Source: Coleofasciculaceae cyanobacterium (lineage in GTDB: Bacteria > Cyanobacteriota > Cyanobacteriia > Cyanobacteriales > Xenococcaceae). Taken from it: a stretch of DNA of 64,000 bases. Both the position numbers and the translations under genes were made by a program. The stretch is from positions 61,101 to 125,100 of the forward strand of contig DATNPK010000053.1 of assembly GCA_036703275.1 (NCBI GenBank), written 5' to 3'. Shown in pieces: positions 36,468-45,438 of this stretch. How positions within the stretch are numbered: the first letter of the stretch is position 1; each line of letters starts with the position of its first letter. A model generated the notes under the pieces. It was not told the DNA's origin and ran no database searches. It saw only the letters and a list, made by a program, of their open reading frames with translations.

Positions 36468-37607
36468 TTATTTAGCCCAGGGCATTGGTTCAACAGGATC
36501 GAAAGTAGATTTGACTGTATAAGTACTATTAGTTTCTGTGGCATTATGAATTGCTAAAACTAATTCGTTGACATGAAGCGAGTATTTGGCAGAAATACGA
36601 CAAGGACGTTTTTCTTTAATTGCATTAGCTACTTCAGCAATACCTCTAGCAAAATCCATTTGGAAAGCACCGCGATAAGCATATTTTTTGGGTTTATTAC
36701 CTGTTAAAGGGTATTTTTGTTTGATTGGACTAATAATCATTTTTCTTCTGATATTAAACATTCGTTTAACGTGTACAGGAGAATTATAAAACCAACAATC
36801 TGGAGTACTAAGTATGCCCTTATCACCAAAAATTCTTAAAGAATGATCGTGGGCAGCAATAATACTACAGGTTAATCTGACTACTACTCCCGAAGCAAAT
36901 TTAATACAGGCTATAGAAAAGTCGGGAGCATTCAAATTTAGGGGAACACCAGTGTTCTTGTCTGCGATTAAAGTTGAACTAAAGCCCGTAACGGTTTCTG
37001 CTCGCCCAAAAAAAGCAGGAAACCAAGAAAGGTAGTATCCTGCGTGTTCTAAGGTACAACCAACTTCAAACTCATCTTTGTATGGCCAGGGAATACCAGA
37101 TTGACTAAACCAAGACTGGTAAGGCATCTTGTGCAGCAGCCCGTCATCCATTTCAGCATAAACTGCATAAGTCTTACCAACCGTTTCTTCTCGTAATGCT
37201 TTCCAAATAGTTTGTGCCGTTTCGCCCAACAGACTACAAGGAGCTGAAGAGAGATAAAGTCCTTTTTGTTTAGCGACTTCTACGAGTTTTTCTGCTTCTT
37301 TTAACTCCATCGCCAATGGTTTTTCGGAGTAAACGTGTTTATTGGCTTCGAGGCAAGCTAGATTTAATTCAAAATGGCTTTTGGGGTTAGTTAAATTGAC
37401 TACCAATTCGACTTGAGGATCTTCTAACAATTCCTCAAAAGAATCATATGTGGAAACAGAATGGTATCGAGCAAAATTTTCAGTTCTGATTCGATCTAAA
37501 TCATATACTCCTGCTATTTTTAAGTGTGGATAATTTTTTAAGGTCGTTAAATAATAGTCGGCTACAAAACCGCAGCCGACAATAGATATATTGATTTCCT
37601 CAGACAT
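36468..37607 (-). CDS. Gfo/Idh/MocA-family oxidoreductase
   Basis: A 379-aa member of the same family as the adjacent gene but clearly divergent. The nucleotide-binding start is NISIVGCGFVADYYLTTLK and the EKP motif is in HVYSEKPLAMELK (about residues 92-104). The C-terminal part includes CTLEHAGYYLSWFPAFFG. Such pairs occur in nucleotide-sugar or surface-polysaccharide clusters; here the GT39 gene is 1.4 kb away. Substrate unknown. First of the probable two-gene transcript. Confidence 0.87.
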   Translation of the reverse strand: MSEEINISIVGCGFVADYYLTTLKNYPHLKIAGVYDLDRIRTENFARYHSVSTYDSFEELLEDPQVELVVNLTNPKSHFELNLACLEANKHVYSEKPLAMELKEAEKLVEVAKQKGLYLSSAPCSLLGETAQTIWKALREETVGKTYAVYAEMDDGLLHKMPYQSWFSQSGIPWPYKDEFEVGCTLEHAGYYLSWFPAFFGRAETVTGFSSTLIADKNTGVPLNLNAPDFSIACIKFASGVVVRLTCSIIAAHDHSLRIFGDKGILSTPDCWFYNSPVHVKRMFNIRRKMIISPIKQKYPLTGNKPKKYAYRGAFQMDFARGIAEVANAIKEKRPCRISAKYSLHVNELVLAIHNATETNSTYTVKSTFDPVEPMPWAK

Positions 37608-37850
37608 TTCTCAACTAATTTAGGTTTTCAGATTTTATCTTAATATCGATCCAGGGTTTAAGTTTCAGATCGTTCTATAATTAATTCCCTGCTACCGTTA
37701 ATCTGATTTGTTAACACAGATCGACAATTAAAAAGTTGTTTAAAGAAATGTCTGAACAAAGTAAGCTAAAACACTGATTTGAGAATCCGCTGAAAGCTAC
37801 AATTCATAGTTTTTGCTCAATAGCTTGTTTTAAAAATGAATTGCAATATT

Positions 37851-38390
37851 TTATGGCACCCGCTTTTCTAAGTATTGACCAATGGTAATTTCTTCTCCTG
37901 CGCGGGAGATAATCGTTTGTCTGGTGCGGTATTTGCTGCCAACTAATTTAATTTCTTCTTCAAAAACATTGGCATTGTATTCGGTACGCAAACACATCGT
38001 CTCAGAGTTAGGGAAAGAACATATTGCCACGATTGGTTTGGGTGTTGCAAATCCGCGATCGCGATACAAAATGTTTCCCTGAATGCCAAAGACTGTTGAA
38101 CCATTAACCGGCTTGCGATTTTGATTGGTATAGTTGCTTTGCCAAGTTACTTTTGTTCCACAAACTAGTGCTGCTAAATTTTCTAATTGATGACTTTTAG
38201 CTAGTTCAATTAACTCTGGCGCACCCTGTTCCAAAAAAGCAATATTAAGTAAGCTTTCGACTTCTTGAGGTTCAACGTCTTGGTTCAGGCTGTAATATCT
38301 TCGATGGGAATTCCAGTTACCCGCCGACTTACGGAAAAAGTCAACTGCCAAAGTTTGTAAAGCTATATTTGTTGTTTCCCCAGCTATCAT
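37851..38390 (-). CDS. CpcS/CpeS-type phycobiliprotein lyase
   Basis: A 179-aa lipocalin-like chromophore lyase. FFRKSAGNWNSHRRYYSL, then GTKVTWQSNY, the GSTVFGIQG-LYRDRGFA strand pair, and the C-terminal RTRQTIISRAGEEITIGQYLEKRV follow the CpcS/CpeS/CpcU order. These enzymes attach phycocyanobilin or related bilins to a cysteine of phycobiliproteins in the cytoplasm. Which subfamily (S, U or V) is not settled by eye. No phycobilisome gene is nearby. Confidence 0.8.
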   Translation of the reverse strand: MIAGETTNIALQTLAVDFFRKSAGNWNSHRRYYSLNQDVEPQEVESLLNIAFLEQGAPELIELAKSHQLENLAALVCGTKVTWQSNYTNQNRKPVNGSTVFGIQGNILYRDRGFATPKPIVAICSFPNSETMCLRTEYNANVFEEEIKLVGSKYRTRQTIISRAGEEITIGQYLEKRVP

Positions 38391-38554
38391 TTAGGCTTAC
38401 CTCTTTTGTAAGAACAGTATAGAATCTTTGCTGTCAAGCATTAATACTCTGTACGTAATATATCTTATTATATCACGCACCAATATTGTAGACATTCTGT
38501 CTTTAGCCGTATTGTGATTGATAATACGGAATTAACTTATATTTGTGATTTTTC

Positions 38555-39034
38555 ATGATGTCAAGTGCTCACAATTTTGTTTTTAGGTTGGCTGCGAGTC
38601 TTGTCCTAATTATTTTTTCTAGCCTCTGCTGGATTTTTCCTGCTGTTGCCATAACTCAGAAGCTGGAAATGAATAGCGTTACAGGATATACGATCAAAAC
38701 TACTTTCAGCTACGATGAGCAAAGCTTGGTCACAATTTCCGAACGTGGCACAGGCACAACGAATGCTTTAAATTCTTTAACAGTTAGCTTCTATGATCCT
38801 TCGGGATCGATGATCGCTAGTTATGACAACATCGTAGATGGAGTTGGGCAAAGTGATTATCTGGAATTTAATTATGACCCTGCAACACGGCAGTTGTTAG
38901 GAAAAATAGATTTTGGCGGGGAGTCGGCTGGAGAAATATATCTTAAAGGGGAGATTGATCGAGAATTATCTTTGATTAAAGTAGAAGCATCGGGAGAAGA
39001 AAGAGCGCTCGATCGAGTAGTAAGTAGCAAGTGA
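38555..39034 (+). CDS. Exported beta-rich protein of unknown function
   Basis: A 159-aa protein with a signal peptide (about residues 1-31, ending in FPAVA). The mature domain is beta-strand rich with regular Tyr/Phe and Gly (TGYTIKTTFSYDEQSLVTISERG, LTVSFYDPSGSMIASYDN, QSDYLEFNYDPATRQLLGKIDFGG). No cysteine pair, no PEP-CTERM motif. I do not recognise the family. It is convergent with the GT39 gene. Confidence 0.65.
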   Translation: MMSSAHNFVFRLAASLVLIIFSSLCWIFPAVAITQKLEMNSVTGYTIKTTFSYDEQSLVTISERGTGTTNALNSLTVSFYDPSGSMIASYDNIVDGVGQSDYLEFNYDPATRQLLGKIDFGGESAGEIYLKGEIDRELSLIKVEASGEERALDRVVSSK

Positions 39035-39060
39035 TTTCAGTGTGGGGACTAGTGCCAAAA

Positions 39061-41016
39061 TTACGGGCATTTTTTTTGAGCAAGTTTTTGAGCAGCCTGA
39101 TTGAGGTAAAGTCTTCGTTGACCACTAATTAAATAGGGTTCGATCGCTCCTTGAGGTAAATTTAAAGTCAAAGGATCATTATAATCGTCAGGCTGACGCA
39201 AAAAATCTGTCAGAAATACTACAGGGCGATCGCTATCCCAGTAGGTTTGTAGTTCTGTTTGAGCGATCAGGTATTGAGGCGGAGAACCAGGAAATTGTGG
39301 TGGAAGCCGATTTTTACCACCGTCAGAGATAATCATTACAGTGCGATAAGTATTTTCTTTGACAACTGCCCATCCCAACTTATGTTGAATATGTTGAATA
39401 TTATTAGCAGTCTGAGCCTGATTTAAATAATAGCCGATCGCTCCTGCTGCGCCGATTTCTCGCGAGCCTTCAAATGTCCAAAGAGTATCAATACCCAAAC
39501 AGAAATTTGCCTGTTGAACTAGATTTTTTGAGGAACGTATATTTTGATAGAGAACAAACCCTTGAATAGTAGCCAAATAGGTAATAGTTAGAACTACAAA
39601 TAAAGGTAGCCACGAGAGAGACGAACGCTTTAACATTGCAATCCCTGAAGCAAACCAGCCCGTTCCCAAAGCGATCGCTATGATAATAATTAATCTGGTA
39701 ATTGCTGTAGTTTGCAAAACAACTGGCAACCAAGAAACTATTACAGGAAAAAGAGCAATTACGCTATAAAAGCTGACTCCCAAAATTAGAGAAATCGCAC
39801 CATACAGATTGCTCGTTTTAGCTAGTACAGAATGACTAACTGTTTGTACCGAAGAACTACAGAGTGTATCTACAGGGTAAGGATGAATTGCCTTGGGTAA
39901 AGGGTAATTAATTATGCTTGACTGCTGTTTGATTCGTGGCGAAGAGCGATAATGTTTTTTCCACCAGCCAGCACACAAAACAACATAGGGAGGAATAGCA
40001 GGAATACTATAGTAAATCAACCGCGAAGAAAGGGGTAAAAATAAAATTATTGGTAAAATTGCCGCAGCAGACAATAAAAATACGCCGTCACTATTTTTGC
40101 GATCGAGCCAGGAAGCGTTGGCGCTCGATCCTCGTCGCCATTCTTTCCAGGTAGATTTAATAACCGATGGTAAAAATAAGATCCAAGGAAAACACCAACA
40201 GGCGGCGATCGCCAGATAACCCACCGCACTAATTTTGGAAACTTCATAATCTGGCGGAAAACGGCGATCTAACAGGCGATCAAAATGCTCATTAACAATA
40301 AAATAATGCCAAAAACCGGGATTTGCCTGCTCTACGGCAATAAACCAGGGTAAAACAAGCAACAAAATCAATAATAGTCCCTGATATAGCTTAATCTGCT
40401 CAATTATCTTCCAATCTTGTCGAATAATGATTAGTGCCAAGCAGCCAAGCAAGGGAAAAACTAACCCAATTAAACCTTTAGTTAGAATGCATAGAGCTAA
40501 AGATAAATATGCACCCCACCAATTTAGACGCGATTGAGGTTGATAAAGCGATCGCCAGAGAAAATAATTACTGCTTAATAATAAAGTTCCTAGCAAGACA
40601 TCGATCAAAATCTGATGTGTAAAAATAAACCAGCCTAGAGTTACCGACAGCATCAAAGCAGCGACTCTACTGGAATTAATTCCCCAAAGTTCTCCAGTCC
40701 ATTTCCAGGCAAAAACTATGCCTAGCCAACCTGTTAAACTGATCGGCAGTCTGGCGGCAAATTCTGTTGAACCAAAAATGCTAGTAGAAAGCGCAATCAG
40801 CCAATATAGGAGTGGCGGCTTATTGAGATAAGGAGAACCATTGAGGTGAGGAGTAATCCAATCATTGCGCCAAATCATTTCTTGACCAACCATGGCAAAA
40901 TGACCTTCGTGGGGTTCATATAAACCATAGCTGCCGATGCCTAGTAGCGTTACTATTAATGCCAGCAATAGAATCGAAATATCGACCCAGTTAAGATTTT
41001 TAATAGTCAATCGCAT
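39061..41016 (-). CDS. GT39/ArnT-like membrane glycosyltransferase
   Basis: A 651-aa polytopic membrane protein. The first periplasmic loop has GLYEPHEGHFAMVGQEMIWRNDW with the acidic catalytic residues of GT-C enzymes, then NKPPLLYWL. About 12 hydrophobic segments follow, then a soluble C-terminal domain (about 520-651). ArnT-type enzymes use polyprenyl-linked sugars to modify lipid A or proteins. A short inverted repeat (40101-40108 with 40123-40130) lies inside the gene in a loop region. Confidence 0.9.
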   Translation of the reverse strand: MRLTIKNLNWVDISILLLALIVTLLGIGSYGLYEPHEGHFAMVGQEMIWRNDWITPHLNGSPYLNKPPLLYWLIALSTSIFGSTEFAARLPISLTGWLGIVFAWKWTGELWGINSSRVAALMLSVTLGWFIFTHQILIDVLLGTLLLSSNYFLWRSLYQPQSRLNWWGAYLSLALCILTKGLIGLVFPLLGCLALIIIRQDWKIIEQIKLYQGLLLILLLVLPWFIAVEQANPGFWHYFIVNEHFDRLLDRRFPPDYEVSKISAVGYLAIAACWCFPWILFLPSVIKSTWKEWRRGSSANASWLDRKNSDGVFLLSAAAILPIILFLPLSSRLIYYSIPAIPPYVVLCAGWWKKHYRSSPRIKQQSSIINYPLPKAIHPYPVDTLCSSSVQTVSHSVLAKTSNLYGAISLILGVSFYSVIALFPVIVSWLPVVLQTTAITRLIIIIAIALGTGWFASGIAMLKRSSLSWLPLFVVLTITYLATIQGFVLYQNIRSSKNLVQQANFCLGIDTLWTFEGSREIGAAGAIGYYLNQAQTANNIQHIQHKLGWAVVKENTYRTVMIISDGGKNRLPPQFPGSPPQYLIAQTELQTYWDSDRPVVFLTDFLRQPDDYNDPLTLNLPQGAIEPYLISGQRRLYLNQAAQKLAQKKCP

Positions 41017-41152
41017 TATTGTTGAGGTATCAGTGTTTGGTGCAGAAACTTATGGTTTTTAGAACAACGGTAAATTTTAGAGTTAGTTTTTTTAATTAGC
41101 CAATGTTTAGTTAAAACTTAGCTTAGATTATTTGGCTCAAATAGGGAATAAG

Positions 41153-41428
41153 TTATTTTAAGCGGATACGAACTTTCTTTCGAGGATCTTGTTTTCTAAT
41201 CCAGCCCAAAAACTTGCTCATTTTGGGTTCGGACTTAAGCTTATTTAAAGTATTGAGTTCTTTGGCTAAATCTAAGTTGCTATATAAAGCGTGAATTTGT
41301 CGATGACAGGGGGAACAAATATCAATGGTTAGGCCAGAATCGGCTTGTTTACGTTTGACTGTTTGTCGAGGAACGAGATGATGAGTCGTTAGCTGTTCAA
41401 CATCGCGATCGCATAATTGGCAAAGCAT
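41153..41428 (-). CDS. Small HNH endonuclease domain protein
   Basis: A 91-aa protein: MLCQLCDRDV with a CxxC zinc pair, THHLVPRQTVKRK carrying the HH motif, and CSPCHRQIHALYSN with a second CxxC and the HxxxxH end. That is a compact zinc HNH nuclease fold. The C-terminus is very basic. No phage or restriction gene is adjacent, so its job (repair, restriction or relic) is open. Confidence 0.85.
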   Translation of the reverse strand: MLCQLCDRDVEQLTTHHLVPRQTVKRKQADSGLTIDICSPCHRQIHALYSNLDLAKELNTLNKLKSEPKMSKFLGWIRKQDPRKKVRIRLK

Positions 41429-41505
41429 ACAAAAATAATTAATTTAAAATTAATTTAAAATTGAACCGATATTATCTATTTTTAGTCTAAAGAATCAGGC
41501 GGCTT

Positions 41506-41529
41506 TTGGGTAAGAATCTTCTTACCCAA
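41506..41529. repeat. 24-nt near-perfect palindrome
   Basis: TTGGGTAAGAA at 41506-41516 pairs with TTCTTACCCAA at 41519-41529 across TC. It lies at the start of the repeat-bearing gap between the HNH gene and the sigma-factor gene. Confidence 0.7.
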
Positions 41530-41536
41530 CCTCGAC

Positions 41537-41668
41537 AGTTCCTATAACGGGGCGGCAGTCGCTTCAACGGAGGGAACCTCCGCAACGCGCTGCCTTGGGA
41601 ACCCCCGCAACGGACTGTGACGCGAACTTCTAATCCTTTAGGACTCGCAAAACGCGCCGTAAAGAACT
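41537..41668. repeat. Intergenic mosaic repeat block C
   Basis: GC-rich mosaic with GGGCGGCAGTCGCTTCAAC, GGAACCTCCGCAACGCG, GACGCGAACTTCTAATCCTTTAGGAC; the last word also occurs at 43355-43380. It abuts the sigma-factor start, so it may carry or disrupt its promoter region. Confidence 0.75.
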
Positions 41669-41685
41669 AAACATTGCTAAAAAAG

Positions 41686-42315
41686 ATGAGCAAAATGTTA
41701 GCTGGTGAACTAGCTAGTACAGCAGATGTAGAAGCAGAAACAAGAGTGCCAACAGAACAAGAATTAATCTGGCTGTGCCAGCAAGGCGATCGCGCTTGTT
41801 TTCGTCTGCTTTATCAACGTTATCAACAACGGGTGCGCTCTACTCTCTATCAGCTATGTGGCTCATCATTACTAGATGACTTGGTACAAGAGGTTTTTCT
41901 CAAAGCTTGGAACGGACTACCAAAACTGAAAACACCAAAATACTTTTCTACCTGGTTATATCGGATTAGTTGGAACGTAGCGACAGATCAAAGGCGTAAA
42001 TTAGCTAGAATTCAAGAAAAAACCAGTTTCAATGAAAAATCTTGGGAAAAAGAGCCGCTAAACCACAGCATATTGTCTGAGGTTCAGGATACGCCAGACT
42101 TAATGCACTTACATTATCAAGACATAGTACAAAGAGGTTTAGATAATCTCAGCTTCGATCATCGTGCCGTATTGGTTTTACATGACTTGGAAGACATACC
42201 TCAAAAACAAGTGGCAGAAATTCTGGATATACCTGTAGGAACAGTTAAATCCCGTTTATTTCATGCTAGAAACTTATTTAAAAAATTTCTCGAACAACAG
42301 GGAATATCTCTTTAG
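41686..42315 (+). CDS. ECF-type RNA polymerase sigma factor
   Basis: About 209 aa. Region 2 (LYQRYQQRVRSTLYQLC ... DDLVQEVFLKAWNGLPKL) and region 4 (HRAVLVLHDLEDIPQKQVAEILDIPVGTVKSRLFHARNLF) are complete and separated by a short linker, as in group-4 (ECF) sigma factors. Starts at ATG 41686 or 41695, or TTG 41674. It is followed after 19 bp by a protein with one membrane helix and then a Spy-like protein on the same strand. That is a likely sigma/anti-sigma/envelope-stress unit. Confidence 0.88.
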   Translation: MSKMLAGELASTADVEAETRVPTEQELIWLCQQGDRACFRLLYQRYQQRVRSTLYQLCGSSLLDDLVQEVFLKAWNGLPKLKTPKYFSTWLYRISWNVATDQRRKLARIQEKTSFNEKSWEKEPLNHSILSEVQDTPDLMHLHYQDIVQRGLDNLSFDHRAVLVLHDLEDIPQKQVAEILDIPVGTVKSRLFHARNLFKKFLEQQGISL

Positions 42316-42334
42316 GATTGAATAATTTAGGATC

Positions 42335-42721
42335 ATGACTAACTTACACAACGATAATAAAAATAATCTTGTCACTTTTCTGCGACACAATCGACCGATT
42401 CCGCCCAATGCTGATCCAGATTTAGAACAACGGCTGATCGACTCTTTAGAACCGCGCAAAACTGGTAAAAAACGCTATTACAAAACCGCCTGGACTATAC
42501 CTGGCGCGATCGCTACAGGATTTTTATTTACTTCGGTGAGCTTTACCGTAAAGACTCCCCGAATGGCTCTTGAACCTAAAGATTTAGAAAACTTTTTAGT
42601 CAGAAATTGGCAAAATACCTTGAATAATCAGGGGTATTATGCCGTAGAAGAGACGGAAGCTTACTGGTTGTTGCCAACTGTTGCTGAATCACAGCCAGCT
42701 TTGTCCGTCTCTAGACATTAG
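42335..42721 (+). CDS. Probable membrane-bound anti-sigma factor
   Basis: A 128-aa protein: cytoplasmic N-terminus (FLRHNRPIPPNADPDLEQRLIDSL at about 14-38), one hydrophobic segment at about residues 52-68 (TIPGAIATGFLFTSVSF), and a small extracytoplasmic end. Position directly behind an ECF sigma gene plus this topology is the usual anti-sigma arrangement, so the call is by context. It has no ZAS zinc motif. It may be overlapped by the longest form of the next gene. Confidence 0.65.
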   Translation: MTNLHNDNKNNLVTFLRHNRPIPPNADPDLEQRLIDSLEPRKTGKKRYYKTAWTIPGAIATGFLFTSVSFTVKTPRMALEPKDLENFLVRNWQNTLNNQGYYAVEETEAYWLLPTVAESQPALSVSRH

Positions 42722-42776
42722 CTCGATACTTTTTTGTACCTCAAAAATAAGATTTTTTATCTCCTTAATTTTATTG

Positions 42777-43280
42777 ATGATTTTTCAGACTTTAATAAGA
42801 ATAAGACGACGGCGATATTTATTGACGGCGATCGCTATAACATTTTTGATTATTTTGCTCTTTCCTGTTTTTGCTGGTTCGATGTTGTCTTTGCCAAACT
42901 TGCATGGCTACTCGATGAATCCAACTGCGATCGCCGATAATTCCTGGGAGGTGGCTCAGCAGAAACCGACTTTAAGCTTATTTCAACAGCTAAACCTGAG
43001 TAGCGAACAGCAACAGCAAATTAAACAAATTCATCTCCAATATCGACAAAAAATAATTAAGAAAAAGAACATTATTACCAGATTGCAGCAACAGCTATCA
43101 GATATGATGGTTGGAACTGAACCAGTAGAGTTGCTTCGGGCTAAAAATCAACAGTTGAATACCTTACACCAGGAAATGGGGTTATTGCATTTTGAAAGTA
43201 TGTTGGCTACCAGAGAAATATTGACTCCTCAGCAGCGAGAAATGTTTAGGAAAATAGTTGATTCTCGATTTGCCAAATGA
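42777..43280 (+). CDS. Spy/CpxP-like periplasmic protein
   Basis: About 167 aa from ATG 42777. A membrane-targeting segment (RRRYLLTAIAITFLIILLFPVFAG) is followed by a helical domain with LNLSSEQQQQIKQIHLQYRQKI and, later, REILTPQQREMFRKI, the paired LTxxQ motifs of Spy/CpxP and periplasmic metal-sensor proteins. The family binds unfolded proteins or metal and feeds back on envelope stress. Third gene after sigma and anti-sigma. A longer in-frame start at 42681 would overlap the previous gene. Confidence 0.75.
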   Translation: MIFQTLIRIRRRRYLLTAIAITFLIILLFPVFAGSMLSLPNLHGYSMNPTAIADNSWEVAQQKPTLSLFQQLNLSSEQQQQIKQIHLQYRQKIIKKKNIITRLQQQLSDMMVGTEPVELLRAKNQQLNTLHQEMGLLHFESMLATREILTPQQREMFRKIVDSRFAK

Positions 43281-43617
43281 TTTAAAACAATTTAGTTCCA
43301 TTGACCAACGGTCCGTGCCGTCTCCGTCGTTTTATATGCCCGTGCATGATTTGCGACGCGAACTTCTAATCCTTTAGGACGCGGAGCGGTATGCTAAAGC
43401 ATATGCTAAGCGGTATCCTTTAGGACTAGCCCGTGCATGATTAGCGCCTGGAGGCGCGTCCTTTGCGTCGTCCTTTAGGACGGCGGAGTAATCTGTGACT
43501 GAACCAATACCGTTATAATTTCTGTTTTCAAAAGTCTGATATATGTTAAGTTAGATATTGCCAATATCATGGTTAAAAATGCTGAACTAAGCAGCATTTG
43601 CCATGATTAATTAATAC
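43281..43617. repeat. 337-bp gap with mosaic repeat block D (about 43309-43496)
   Basis: Contains TATATGCCCGTGCATGATTT (30 nt at 43333-43362 identical to 20891-20920), TAATCCTTTAGGAC, AAGCATATGCT, and a 41-nt stretch 43439-43479 matching 50669-50709 with one mismatch (GCGCCTGGAGGCGC hairpin core). Precedes tRNA-Leu. Confidence 0.9.
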
Positions 43618-43699
43618 GCGGATGTGGTGGAATTGGTAGACACGCACGCTTGAGGGGCGTGTGGCTTACGCCTTGCGAGTTCGAGTCTCGCTATCCGCA
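43618..43699 (+). tRNA. tRNA-Leu(GAG)
   Basis: An 82-nt class II tRNA: acceptor GCGGATG with TATCCGC (one G-T pair), D-loop GGTAGACAC, anticodon stem CACGC/GCGTG around TTGAGGG (anticodon GAG), a long variable arm (TGGCTTACGCC), T-arm GCGAGTTCGAGTCTCGC, discriminator A. CCA not encoded. Confidence 0.96.
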
Positions 43700-43759
43700 C
43701 TATTTTTCAGTACTATATTTAATATTATTAGCTAGAGTATAATTTTAACTTTTGACACT

Positions 43760-44326
43760 GTGTTATCAGAAAATCTAGCAGATAAATTAGACGGTATTAA
43801 AGCAACAGCAGCTTCTTTTTTTTTAGACGCTACTGATAAAGCAACATCTTTAGATGATTACTTGGTCGATAGTATCGGTAGTTCGGTTAGTAATCGCGTC
43901 GATGCTTGGTTAATAGATCACCCGTTTATATCCTGGTTAGTCGCTCATCCTTTAATTAGTTTGGTTAGCAGTCTGATCGCCATAGTTTTGACTATCAGGT
44001 TGTTAGTAACTGTTTATAGAGCGATCGCTAATGCCATAGATCGAATATGGCTTCAGATTTTGCGATCGCCTTGGTTATTACTCAAATTCTTCTTTGGCTG
44101 GGAAACTAAGCCTAAAACAGTTGCTGCTGCCAACACTACGATCACTAACTACGAAGTGACCAATAATCCTGAATACCTACAGGAAATTATGATTCGACTT
44201 GAGAAAATTCAACAGCAACAAGAACAGCTTATTCAAGATATTGCTATGTTAAAGCAACAACACCAGACTATTGAGCCAAAACAAATTCAATTGACTACAG
44301 AGAAAATTATAGGTGACAGAAATTAA
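43760..44326 (+). CDS. Membrane protein with C-terminal coiled coil, unknown
   Basis: A 188-aa protein from GTG 43760. N-terminal amphipathic part (about 1-55), one or two hydrophobic segments (WLVAHPLISLVSSLIAIVLTIRLLVTVY, about 60-87), a hydrophobic amphipathic RIWLQILRSPWLLLKFFFGW, and a C-terminal glutamine-rich coiled coil (LQEIMIRLEKIQQQQEQLIQDIAMLKQQ). I do not recognise a named family. Almost tail-to-tail with the next gene (12-bp gap). Confidence 0.65.
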   Translation: MLSENLADKLDGIKATAASFFLDATDKATSLDDYLVDSIGSSVSNRVDAWLIDHPFISWLVAHPLISLVSSLIAIVLTIRLLVTVYRAIANAIDRIWLQILRSPWLLLKFFFGWETKPKTVAAANTTITNYEVTNNPEYLQEIMIRLEKIQQQQEQLIQDIAMLKQQHQTIEPKQIQLTTEKIIGDRN

Positions 44327-44338
44327 AGTTGAGAGCGA

Positions 44339-44701
44339 TCATTTTTCGTCTTTTAAAAATATTTGATAGCCAATCGCGGCAACAATACTAGCCAGAATCA
44401 AATACGCGATCCACATTCCGACAACAAAGCCAACTTTGATAACTGCAATACCTGCTACGACAAACGCCGAAAATTTGGCAAATTTTACTATTTTTCGAGC
44501 AAGTTTTTGAAAGGAGTTGGCGGATGGGTTGTGCTTTCTCGTCTGATATAAAGCAGGCTCCAAATCAACTTCAGGTTCATTTGTTCTCTGTTGTTGATAT
44601 ATTTCTGTTGCCAGCTCTCTAAGTCTTAATTCTCTCTCTTTTGCCTGTAATTGTGCTTCGCGAAGCTGATACTTTCTTTCTCTATCGTCGGTAGTAGTCA
44701 T
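44339..44701 (-). CDS. Small membrane protein with charged coiled-coil N-terminus, unknown
   Basis: A 120-aa protein. The N-terminus is a highly charged helix (DDRERKYQLREAQLQAKERELRLREL). A linker follows, then two hydrophobic segments at about residues 75-115. Topology suggests a cytoplasmic coiled coil tethered to the membrane. No family recognised. Convergent with the 43760 gene, which also pairs a coiled coil with membrane helices. Confidence 0.65.
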   Translation of the reverse strand: MTTTDDRERKYQLREAQLQAKERELRLRELATEIYQQQRTNEPEVDLEPALYQTRKHNPSANSFQKLARKIVKFAKFSAFVVAGIAVIKVGFVVGMWIAYLILASIVAAIGYQIFLKDEK

Positions 44702-44841
44702 ATGCTTTTACTTAATCATCAATTAATAATTTATCAATTATTAATTATTAATTACCAGAATTTACAATAGAAGCGATCGCTTCTATTGTGTAAATAAATA
44801 TAATCTACAACTTCAATTGACTGTATGCCACAACCTTCTCC

Positions 44842-45280
44842 TGCCGAATAATTAGCCAGTTCAATTGTGGTTACGCAGGAGCAACTTTAGCCATCTTTTT
44901 TCCAGATATTGATGATGCTAGCTTTGGGAGGTGTTGATTCAGACTTAGACGAAGATGAAAACTATGGCATCTTCTCGTTATTTCTTAACCCCAGATTTAC
45001 TTTACCGCTAAATGATCGCCGCAATAGTCTAGCGTTATTTCTCAGTCCTGGAATTGGCATATCTCAGCTATCTAGCAGCGTGGAGGATGAGATAGATGAT
45101 TTTGACCGCACGACGATTATTGAGGACGATACTCGCTTTACTTGGCAAATCAAAGGTGGTGTAACTGTTCCTGTCAGCAGCAAATTTAGCATTTTAGGAC
45201 AGGTTAGATATGCCAGTCAAACTGGAGATGACGCGATCGACTATTTTGGCACAGAATTGGGAGTCAATTTTGATTTTTAA
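44842..45280 (+). pseudogene. Truncated outer-membrane beta-barrel fragment
   Basis: The 44909-45280 frame gives alternating-strand sequence (FSLFLNPRFTLPLNDRR, LFLSPGIGISQLSS, FTWQIKGGVTVPVSSKFSILGQVRYAS) ending with a C-terminal aromatic (ELGVNFDF), typical of the last strands of an outer-membrane barrel. A second frame just upstream reads CGYAGATLAIFFPDIDDASFG and runs into it at 44905-44925, as if one frameshift split the gene. No signal peptide remains. A remnant or a partial gene with the 5' half lost. Confidence 0.55.
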
Positions 45281-45438
45281 TGAAAGAGTGTAAATGGCAA
45301 ATAGCTTAAAGCTTAGAGTTTATAACGATAAAAAGAAATTTTTGAGCAGTTCATTTAATAAGAAGAACAACGATCGCCAACTAGAAACAGGATGGAAAGA
45401 TACCATTAAAATATTGATATACTTCATTGCTACATTTC

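Noticed and set aside
40101..40130. Inverted repeat GATCGAGC/GCTCGATC in the GT39 gene as a third HIP1 insert
   Set aside because: The unit between flanking GATC copies is 26 nt, not a multiple of three, while the gene is in frame; removal does not restore HIP1 cleanly. Kept only as a note.
41153..41428. HNH gene as part of a restriction or phage system
   Set aside because: No methyltransferase, terminase or integrase adjoins it.
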